From: Salinactinospora qingdaonensis
GTDB lineage: Bacteria > Actinomycetota > Actinomycetes > Streptosporangiales > Streptosporangiaceae
Reading direction: 5' to 3'
Assembly: GCF_039539445.1 (NCBI RefSeq)
Contig: NZ_BAABDD010000030.1
Location: 1-56,120 of the forward strand
DNA length: 56,120 nucleotides
Part shown: positions 50,567 to 56,120 of the stretch, one piece after another
How positions within the stretch are numbered: the first letter of the stretch is position 1
How the letters are laid out: each line of letters starts with the position of its first letter
The notes under the pieces: model-generated
Told to the model about the DNA's origin: nothing
Databases searched by the model: none
Seen by the model: only the letters and a program-made list of their open reading frames with translations
Translations under genes and position numbers: made by a program

Positions 50567-51075
50567 ATGTCCTCCCTGGGATCGTCTGAGGGGTGGCTCC
50601 TCTCGGTGTGGGTGGAGCCGTGGCCGCCTTCGCTCTGCGGCGGCAGCGAGGTTGTGCTCGATGCTGACGGCGGGGACTCGCGCTGCGTCATCATTTGCGA
50701 CGAGCGCGAGCGGTCGCGCTGGCCGTTGAGGAAGCGAGACTCCAGGCCGGTGATCCGGAACAGCCGCTTCACCTGGGGAGGAGTGCCGCACAGGGTGAGC
50801 GCCCCACCCAGGTGGGCGGCGCAGTTGGCCACCCGCACCAGCACCGCCAGCCCCCGAGCGTCGCAGAAGGTGACCGCGGAAAGGTCGACGGTGAGATCAG
50901 GACCGACCTCAGCGATGGTGTCGATCAACATGGCGGCCACCTCTTCCTCGGCCGCGAGGTCGAGTTCTCCCGACACGTGCACAACGTTGCCGCCGCCCCG
51001 CTGGACATTGGCGAGAACGGAGAAAAATCCGTGCGGACCCGCGGGCGGGTTCGGCTGGTCATCCGAACGCATCAT
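50563..51075 (-). CDS. STAS-domain protein with non-phosphorylatable site (170 aa)
   Basis: Residues 18-115 are a STAS (anti-sigma antagonist) domain: VVHVSGELDLAAEEEVAA and DLSAVTFCDARGLAVLV. Classical SpoIIAA/RsbV proteins carry Asp-Ser-(Ser/x)-Gly here, with the Ser phosphorylated by an anti-sigma kinase. This protein has Asp-Ala-Arg-Gly, so it may be constitutively active or act as a binding scaffold. The Ser/Gln-rich tail is disordered. Its stop overlaps the CBS-BON gene. GGGGGT lies upstream of the ATG. Confidence 0.85.
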   Translation of the reverse strand: MMRSDDQPNPPAGPHGFFSVLANVQRGGGNVVHVSGELDLAAEEEVAAMLIDTIAEVGPDLTVDLSAVTFCDARGLAVLVRVANCAAHLGGALTLCGTPPQVKRLFRITGLESRFLNGQRDRSRSSQMMTQRESPPSASSTTSLPPQSEGGHGSTHTERSHPSDDPREDI

Positions 51076-51130
51076 CGGTGACCCCCTTCGCTGGTTCTTC
51101 TACAGTGCCCCCCGCCACCCACCAAGGCGA

Positions 51131-51144
51131 GGGACGAATGTCCT
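51131..51144. promoter_or_regulatory. DevR-box-like palindrome in divergent promoter
   Basis: GGGACGAATGTCCT keeps the GGGAC...GTCC arms and 14-nt length of the mycobacterial DosR consensus GGGACTWWAGTCCC. A second half-site, GGGGACTCGATGAC, lies near 51192. The sites sit between the STAS-CBS operon and the SDR gene. Confidence 0.6.
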
Positions 51145-51313
51145 GCTCAGCACTGTCCTTTCGACTGAAATGCCTCCCCTGGCGCGGGGTAGGGGACTCG
51201 ATGACAAGCCGATACGAAAGTCCGTGACTCCACATCCTGGGAGCACCGTCAGCAGGCCTGCTCACGCGAGGAGCATGAGGACAGGAGGCGGACAAGCCGA
51301 AAGGGGTTTGGCC

Positions 51314-52060
51314 ATGACAGGCACGAGCGGCTCGGCGGTCCTAGTGACGGGAGGAGCACGCGGCATCGGCGCGGCCGTGGCACGTGCCATGCTCGACACG
51401 GGAGCCGGTGTGGCTATCGCCGACGTGCTGGACGACGAGGGCGAGCAGCTCGCCAAGGACCTCGGCAACGGTGCCCACTACATCCATCTCGACGTGACGC
51501 GCGCCGACAGTTGGACGAACGCGGTGGCCGTGGTCGAAGGCGAGATCGGACCGTTGACGACCCTGGTCAACAACGCGGGCATCCTCACCGTGACGCCTAT
51601 CGAGTCGCAGCCCGAGGCGGAGTTCCGGCGAGTGCTGGACGTGAACCTGGTGGGGGCCTGGCTAGGGATGCGCGCCACGCTGCCCTCGCTGCGCCGCTCC
51701 GGCGGGGGAACGATCGTCAACATCTCCTCGACGGCGGGGTTGCAGGGCTACGCCAACATTGGCGCCTACACCGCCAGCAAGTGGGCACTGCGGGGCCTGA
51801 CCAAGACGGCGGCGTTGGAGTTCGCCGCCGACGACATCCGGGTGTGCTCGGTACACCCCGGGCTGGTGCACACCCCCATGACCGCCGCGATGGCCGACTC
51901 CCTCGTAGCCGACCAGCCCATCGCGCGCTTCGGGACGCCCGAAGAGGTCGCGCGCATGGTGCGCTTCATCGCCACCGAGGCCACCTTCTCGACGGGAAGC
52001 GAGTTCGTTCTCGACGGCGGGACCACCACGGGCACCACCCTGCCCCTACCTCAGGACTGA
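51314..52060 (+). CDS. Short-chain dehydrogenase/reductase (248 aa)
   Basis: Classical SDR: nucleotide motif TGGARGIG (11-18), NNAG, catalytic Ser in NISSTAG, and Tyr/Lys in YTASKWALRG. It resembles 3-alpha-(or 20-beta)-hydroxysteroid dehydrogenases by the PGLVHTPMTAAM and DGGTTTGTTLP segments. NAD(H) preference is suggested by the Asp at the end of strand 2 (IADVLDD). The ATG at 51314 has AAAGGGG upstream; the longer frame is a shadow of the STAS gene. Confidence 0.92.
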   Translation: MTGTSGSAVLVTGGARGIGAAVARAMLDTGAGVAIADVLDDEGEQLAKDLGNGAHYIHLDVTRADSWTNAVAVVEGEIGPLTTLVNNAGILTVTPIESQPEAEFRRVLDVNLVGAWLGMRATLPSLRRSGGGTIVNISSTAGLQGYANIGAYTASKWALRGLTKTAALEFAADDIRVCSVHPGLVHTPMTAAMADSLVADQPIARFGTPEEVARMVRFIATEATFSTGSEFVLDGGTTTGTTLPLPQD

Positions 52061-52110
52061 CCGGTGAGCCCTGCCGCCCCGCGAGCGACGCCAGGGCCAG
52101 TGGAGGAACA

Positions 52111-52767
52111 ATGCTGGTACGAGAAATGATGGCGCCGTCACGTACGCTGCTGGCCAAGGATACGCCGCTGCGCGAAGCCGCCCGCCTGCTAGCCGAATGC
52201 GAATGTGAGGCCGCGCCCGTGGTCGACGACTCCGGCGTACTGGCCGGGATCGTCACCGAGATCGACCTGCTGCGCGACCGGTTCGAGCCAAAGCCCACCG
52301 GTTACGCCCGATGCGTGCCTGGGGCGAGCGGAACGCACCCACACACGGTGTGCGAGGTCATGACCAGGGCAGTGGTCACCGCATCCGAAGGTGACGACGC
52401 CGACGAACTCGCCCACCGGATGATTGAGACTCGCCTGCGGTGCGTGCCAGTGCTGCGCGGGGGCACGATCGCGGGAGTGGTGCGTCGCCGTGACGTACTG
52501 GCCGCCTACCTTCGCCCCGACGCCGAGATCCACGAGGAACTCTTGGCCGCGATCGCGCGGCGCGTGCCCACGCACGAGGAGATGACGGTGACCGTGGATG
52601 ACGGCGTCGTGACCGTCACTGGCCCAGCCCCCGCAGGCACCGGGCGGGTGGTGGCCGCCTTGGGGGCACGGTCCCCGGGGTCCGTCGCGCCGAGGTCGCC
52701 TTGGAGACCGTGGCGGCGAGCGCCCGTGCCGACGACCTCGCCCGGCTCCGGTCGTGAGTTTGGCTGA
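52111..52767 (+). CDS. CBS-pair protein with frameshifted BON domain
   Basis: CBS motifs (about 5-50 and 75-135: LAGIVTEIDLLRDRF and IAGVVRRRDVLAAYL) then the start of a BON domain (VTVDDGVVTVTGPAPAGTGRVVAAL). At a G-run (52662-52666) the frame departs from the family: the product continues GARSPGSVAPRSP. One extra G would restore VPGVRRAEVALETVAASARA and a stop at 52755-52757. Either a real mutation or an assembly error. GGAGGAAC precedes the ATG. Confidence 0.85.
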   Translation: MLVREMMAPSRTLLAKDTPLREAARLLAECECEAAPVVDDSGVLAGIVTEIDLLRDRFEPKPTGYARCVPGASGTHPHTVCEVMTRAVVTASEGDDADELAHRMIETRLRCVPVLRGGTIAGVVRRRDVLAAYLRPDAEIHEELLAAIARRVPTHEEMTVTVDDGVVTVTGPAPAGTGRVVAALGARSPGSVAPRSPWRPWRRAPVPTTSPGSGREFG

Positions 52768-52867
52768 GCGGGCTCAGCCGGATCGCCCGGAGCAGACCAG
52801 CGGCAGGCCAAGAGAGCTGGGAGGACAGCACAGTCCATCCCATTGAACACACAGGTGAGGAGGCGTC

Positions 52868-53578
52868 ATGCACAGCACCGTGGGTGACGTGATGACGAGT
52901 GACGCGGTTTGGCTCCACAAGAACGCGGGATACAAGGAGATTGTCGAGACCCTGTTGGAGCAGGAGGTCAACTCCCTTCCGGTGACCGACGACACGGGCA
53001 GCGTGGTCGGGGTAGTCTCCGATGAAGATCTGGTGCGCAAGGAAGAGTTCTACGGCGAAGGCGTCGCGGACGACTACCGGCCCGCTATCCGTGCTCACCT
53101 GCGGTCCATGCTGGGCAGCGGCGGGTTTCACGGTGAACGGGCCCAGAAGCGGGCCCTGGCGACCACGGCCGGCGAGCTGATGACACAGCCCCCGATCACG
53201 ATCTCGACGTCGGCGTCTGTCACCGAGGCAGCCCGCGTCATGGAGCGCTACGGGATACGACGGCTGCCGGTCGTCGATCGTCATGGCGTGTTGGCGGGGG
53301 TGGTCAGCCGTCGGGATCTGCTGCGGGTGTTCCTGCGCGGCGACGACGACATCGCCCACGAAGTCAGGGAGGACATCGCATTCGCCAAGAGCACCATAGA
53401 GGGCATCGACGTCACCGAGACGGTTGAGGACGGCGTGGTCACGCTCCAGGGGGCGGTGCCCAGCCGCAGTGTCGCCCACATGCTCACCCGCCAGGTCAGT
53501 CGGATCGAGGGCACGGTATCGGTCATCGACAACCTCACGTGGAAGGTCGACGACCTGCTGTATCCTCACCTGCGTTGA
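52868..53578 (+). CDS. CBS-pair and BON-domain protein (236 aa)
   Basis: CBS motifs (about 5-60: VVGVVSDEDLVRKE; about 100-155: LAGVVSRRDLLRVFL) and an intact BON domain (about 165-230: VEDGVVTLQGAVPSRSVAHML). GTGAGGAGG precedes the ATG. With the genes at 49895 and 52111 it forms a paralogous trio near devR; CBS-BON proteins often belong to low-oxygen or stress regulons of actinomycetes. Confidence 0.92.
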   Translation: MHSTVGDVMTSDAVWLHKNAGYKEIVETLLEQEVNSLPVTDDTGSVVGVVSDEDLVRKEEFYGEGVADDYRPAIRAHLRSMLGSGGFHGERAQKRALATTAGELMTQPPITISTSASVTEAARVMERYGIRRLPVVDRHGVLAGVVSRRDLLRVFLRGDDDIAHEVREDIAFAKSTIEGIDVTETVEDGVVTLQGAVPSRSVAHMLTRQVSRIEGTVSVIDNLTWKVDDLLYPHLR

Positions 53579-53771
53579 GCAGCCCTTACGGGTGGGCTCC
53601 CGCCCGCTCCTGCCGCTGATCGGGCGATCCCCGGTCCGAGGGGATCGCCGTTGCGGCTCCCGGGCGGCCTACCCCGCCGCTCCTGCACTGCGGACCCGCC
53701 CAGCCTGCCGGAGCGTCCGACCGCCATAGCACCGCGGCAACCAACTTCGCTCGGGCGGCTGAACTGGCCGC

Positions 53772-53802
53772 GGCAGCCACCCCCGCGCTGGGGGCGGCTG
53801 CC
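53772..53802. terminator. Strong hairpin downstream of the CBS-BON gene
   Basis: GGCAGCC-A-CCCCC and GGGGG-C-GGCTGCC pair around a 5-nt loop. It may end the SDR-CBS-CBS transcript, although it lies 190 nt after the stop. Confidence 0.45.
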
Positions 53803-53882
53803 GAACGTGGCAAATGGCGCCCAGAGATGCAGACTGGGGAGACTGCCGTCCGTGGGGAGGACGGCCAGTCGGTGGAGCGGGT

Positions 53883-54023
53883 ACCGAGCCCGCGCGTGCG
53901 GGGGTCTCCGCCATCTCCGGTTACACCTGTCTGTGCTGGCGTGCGCCCCGTGTTCAGGGACGATCCCGGCGTTTTCGGTGCGTCCCGCTCCTCATCGGCG
54001 TGCTCCCCGCGGAGGGATGGTTG
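53883..54023 (+). CRISPR. Decayed CRISPR-like repeats (three)
   Basis: Palindromic units start near 53883 (CCCGCGCGTGCGGGGG), 53941 (GTGCGCCCCGTG...GACGATCC) and 54000 (GTGCTCCCCGCG...GGATGGTT), 58 and 59 nt apart, close to the 61-nt period of type I-E arrays. The third unit and its right flank match the reverse complement of the array end at 845-948. The units are strongly degenerate, so this is a relic at best. Confidence 0.42.
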
Positions 54024-54104
54024 TGGCTGGCGAGGGTGGAAAGTGCGTCGTTCGCACATACCTCGACCGCCACGCGATCTCGACACCCTGAGGAGGCGCG
54101 GTAG
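54000..54104. repeat. Dispersed element, copy E (CRISPR-flank type)
   Basis: Aligns over about 105 nt with the reverse complement of 845-948. Shared blocks include GTGCTCCCCGCG, GGTTGTG, AGTGCGTCGT(C/T)CGC, GCGATCTC and GAGGAGGCGCGGT(A/G)G. The core palindrome is partly lost. Confidence 0.65.
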
Positions 54105-54215
54105 CTCGGGGGGCGTGAAGCGATGCGGGCGGCCCCGACGCGAAGGACGTCGCTACACCTCGAGGCACGACAACGGGTAGCGACCTCTTGGGTCGGGGCG
54201 GCAGGTTGGCGCAGT

Positions 54216-54258
54216 CCCCCGAGAAGCCGCCCCATGACAGGGTGCGGCCTCTCGGGGG
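54216..54258. terminator. 15-bp stem hairpin
   Basis: CCCCCGAGAAGCCGC (54216-54230) pairs with GCGGCCTCTCGGGGG (54244-54258) with one mismatch. It could be a terminator or structured RNA; no T-run follows. Confidence 0.45.
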
Positions 54259-54299
54259 CGGCAGATCGAGGTAACCACCCAAGGCACAACCCACCCCTG

Positions 54300-54412
54300 G
54301 GCTCTCGAGATCGCCCAGCGATCGAGGCAGGAGCGACGGGAGACGCCGCGCGACCTCCTCAGCGCCAACCCACACCCCACCGCAAGCCCCGCTGCACGCG
54401 GGAAGCAGGACC
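54300..54412. repeat. Dispersed element, copy F, with a solo CRISPR-like repeat
   Basis: The core CGAGATCGCCCAGCGATCGA is at 54306-54325, followed by GGCAGGAGCG. At about 54383-54412 lies GCAAGCCCCGCTGCACGCGG, which matches the reverse complement of the repeat at 1043-1070 except for one inserted base. Confidence 0.6.
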
Positions 54413-54440
54413 CCCGGCCCGGTATAGAGCCGGGAGAACG

Positions 54441-54980
54441 TCAGTTCTTCGCGGCTTTGGAGCGCCCGTTGGAGGTGCCCGAGGCCGCGAGTTCGGCGGC
54501 GATCTTGTCGGCCCAGGCGTCGATGTCGGCCCAGTCGCGGAAGTCGGCACGACCGCTGCGCATCAGTCGGGAAAGCAGCCGGCCGGGCAGGGGGAGCTGC
54601 TCCTTACGCAGGGCACCGGCGAAGAAGCGGTGGCCGCGCGGCCGGATCTTGCGCTGGATACTGGTCACGTCGCGCGGCGGGTTAACCGGCGCGTTGAAGC
54701 GGGCGCCGACGGCGCGTGCGGCTCCGACACTGAACAGCCACGCCGGGCGGGCCGCGAGCGCGGTGGCGTTACGACGCACGTAGGCCGTGGCCTCTTTGAG
54801 CCACCGGGAGTAGTACACGGCGCTCCCCAGCACGATCACCTCGTAGGCGTCGGCGCGCCGGGCGCGAGCGAAGGGGCGCGCCTCGGCATTGTGGCTGTGT
54901 TCGCGCAGCCGTTGGGCGACCCGTTCGGCGATCTCGCGCGTGGACCCGTGCTTGCTGGCGTATCCGATCAGTACCCGCAT
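54441..54980 (-). CDS. Flavodoxin-domain protein (179 aa)
   Basis: The N-terminal FMN phosphate loop is MRVLIGYASKHGSTREIAE. The segment VIVLGSAVYYSRWLKEATAYV and a late FRDWADIDAWADKIAAEL match flavodoxin-domain proteins of the HemG-like group. It probably carries FMN and transfers electrons. GGGAGGAG precedes the ATG at 54980. It is a tandem paralogue of the gene at 55128. Both end in a Lys/Arg-rich or Gly-rich tail. Confidence 0.87.
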   Translation of the reverse strand: MRVLIGYASKHGSTREIAERVAQRLREHSHNAEARPFARARRADAYEVIVLGSAVYYSRWLKEATAYVRRNATALAARPAWLFSVGAARAVGARFNAPVNPPRDVTSIQRKIRPRGHRFFAGALRKEQLPLPGRLLSRLMRSGRADFRDWADIDAWADKIAAELAASGTSNGRSKAAKN

Positions 54981-55127
54981 ATCCACTCCTCCCTGCCAAG
55001 ATCATGGCAGGTGCGACCCAACGCGGGCCGACAGCGGAACGAAGACGCGGAACCCTCCGGTTAAGAGGGCGTGAGGACGGCGGGTACGGCACACGATAAC
55101 CGGGTCGCATCCGCCGTCTCTAACCGA

Positions 55128-55676
55128 TCAGCTTGGCGTGCCCTCATGGCCGGCCCCTTTCGGATGGGTACGCGGCACCATGCTCAGGTCGGTGGCGATG
55201 CTCTCCGCCCAGGCGTCGACGTCGGCCCAGTCGCGGAAGTCACCGTAGCGTCCCCGCATCAGCCGGTAGAACACGCGGCCGATGGGGGGAAAGTGGTCGT
55301 GTCGGATGGCGCCGGCGAAGAGGTGGTGCTCGCGGGAGCGGATCGTGGTGCGGAAGGTGGCGACCGCTTTGGGGTCGCGCACGTGCTTCTCGAACCAACC
55401 ACCGACGACGCTCGCCATCCCGACGCTGAACAGCCACAGCGGGCGGGCCGCGAGCAGGTCGGCGTTGCGGTTGACGTACTCGATGGCCGGCGGAAGCCAG
55501 TCGCCGCCATGGATGGCACTGCCAATGACGAACGCCTCGTAGCCGGCGGCGTCACCAGCGCCGGTCAACTCTTGCGCGTCGGCGTTGTGGCCCCCGTCGC
55601 GCAGCCGTTGAGCGATCCGTTCGGCGATCTCGCGCGTGGACCCGTGCTGGCTGGCGTATCCGATCAGTATTCGCAT
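55128..55676 (-). CDS. Flavodoxin-domain protein, tandem paralogue (182 aa)
   Basis: FMN loop MRILIGYASQHGSTREIAE, then FVIGSAIHGGDWLPPAIEYV and FRDWADVDAWAESIATDL, all parallel to the downstream copy. The HemG-like GRVFYRLMRG segment is also present. GGAGGGGG precedes the ATG. With its paralogue 147 nt downstream it probably forms an operon, perhaps in the same stress regulon as the CBS genes. Confidence 0.88.
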   Translation of the reverse strand: MRILIGYASQHGSTREIAERIAQRLRDGGHNADAQELTGAGDAAGYEAFVIGSAIHGGDWLPPAIEYVNRNADLLAARPLWLFSVGMASVVGGWFEKHVRDPKAVATFRTTIRSREHHLFAGAIRHDHFPPIGRVFYRLMRGRYGDFRDWADVDAWAESIATDLSMVPRTHPKGAGHEGTPS

Positions 55677-56120
55677 GTCGGTCCCCCTCCGTATGCGTTG
55701 TTATTCTTTTCCCTCCTACTGCCCACCGAACGCGCCCGCGAATAGCCGAATCTTCCCTCATAGAAAGGGCTAAGGACTCTTGGCGCCCTCGAGAGGCGGC
55801 GGCGAGGGGGCACGGGGCCATGCCGGCTTGGCCGGAAAAGCCGTCCTCGTGGGGAGAAGTCCGCGCCACCGGGGCGATGTGAGGGCGGGGCTGGCCCCAC
55901 CTGGGCACGCGCTATAGCCACGGCCGTGCTCTCCGGGGCGCCCGGATCGGTTGGGGCGACTCTCGCCATAGCCGCCGCGCCCCTGCCGGCCCGGCGCTAC
56001 CCCCGGGAGGCGTGCGGCGGGGGAGGGCTCTGGCTGGAGGAGAGTGCGCAGGGTTTCCCGTGGCTCGTGCCTCGATCGCTTCGCGATCTCGGCAGCCTGG
56101 GGTGGGCTATGGCTGGGGTG
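55677..56120. other. Upstream region of the flavodoxin pair, no gene seen
   Basis: The first 60 nt are AT-richer (GCGTTGTTATTC) and should hold the promoter. AAGGACTCTTGGCGCCC near 55769-55785 resembles degenerate DosR boxes. The rest is GC-rich, without a credible frame. The window ends in a copy of the dispersed element. Confidence 0.5.
56040..56100. repeat. Dispersed element, copy G
   Basis: GGCTCGTGCCTC (56062-56073) followed by GATCGC-TTC-GCGATC (56074-56088) and TCGGCAGCC, in reverse orientation to copy A. GAGAGTGCGC at its left matches the flank of copy A. Confidence 0.75.

Larger units (their letters stand above)
53579..54440. other. Repeat-rich intergenic region without genes
   Basis: 862 nt containing strong hairpins (53772-53802, about 53840-53869, 54216-54258), decayed CRISPR-like repeats and two copies of the dispersed palindrome element. 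Open frames on both strands follow the repeats and lack ribosome sites. It is the largest gene-free stretch outside 1-1285. Confidence 0.7.

Noticed and set aside
1..56120. tRNA, rRNA or integrase-linked genomic island signals
   Set aside because: No cloverleaf, rRNA segment, integrase or flanking att duplication could be recognised by reading.

Overview
This 56 kb window is high-GC DNA with the codon use, GTG starts and gene families of an actinomycete (Actinomycetota). The DevR-type regulator, Rrf2/NsrR, CstR, DUF4232, type I-E-like CRISPR repeats and mycothiol-era arsenic genes fit Streptosporangiales/Nocardiopsaceae-like organisms, but the family placement is a low-confidence inference. 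No rRNA, tRNA, prophage or complete IS element was seen.

Layout. 1-1285 is non-coding and repeat-rich: 66-bp tandem repeats with a CTAG-ended hairpin, about 100-bp tandem repeats, then a small degenerate type I-E-like CRISPR array with no cas genes. 1286-5525 holds a CBS protein, a DUF2306 membrane protein with a divergent TetR regulator, and an NsrR-flavohaemoglobin nitric oxide pair. 5954-10864 is a two-gene module behind an AT-rich leader: a 1356-residue DUF4011-type SF1 helicase with a Vsr-like nuclease domain, directly followed by a HEPN-like partner, which looks like a phage-defence cassette. 11137-16838 carries a methyltransferase, a hydrolase, a proline-rich protein, a gene remnant and a cbiMNQO cobalt/nickel ECF transporter. 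17053-20826 is a CstR-controlled persulfide/sulfite operon. 20988-25791 holds a hydrolase, a thioredoxin lipoprotein with CcdA, and CapA-Pcm. 25970-28414 is an arsenic locus. 28556-39383 is mixed: a secreted DUF4232 protein, AraC plus hydrolase, DUF523/DUF1722, MarR, a polyprenyl synthase, a UbiE-like methyltransferase, an MmpL transporter and a PucR regulator.

The most striking region is 40229-48951: a compact biosynthetic cluster without condensation domains. It encodes a stand-alone A-T protein whose ten specificity residues spell the canonical threonine code, a SyrB2-type Fe(II)/2-oxoglutarate halogenase with the diagnostic His-x-Ala, a SyrC/CmaE-like cysteine aminoacyltransferase, an FkbM methyltransferase fused to a second carrier protein, a BenE-like transporter, a type II thioesterase and an isovaleryl-CoA-dehydrogenase-like flavoprotein. 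Together they predict carrier-bound 4-chlorothreonine that is passed to a second carrier, tailored and released as a small chlorinated amino acid. I do not recognise this gene combination as a described cluster.

49144-55676 is a hypoxia/dormancy-like block: a close DevR (DosR) homologue without an adjacent kinase, three CBS(-BON) proteins (one with a frameshift in its BON domain), a STAS protein that lacks the phosphorylatable Ser, an SDR, two tandem flavodoxin-domain proteins, and a DevR-box-like palindrome in the STAS/SDR divergent promoter. A dispersed intergenic repeat family recurs at least seven times in the window. Three members start exactly at the TAG stop codon of the preceding gene, and two lie next to CRISPR-like repeats.
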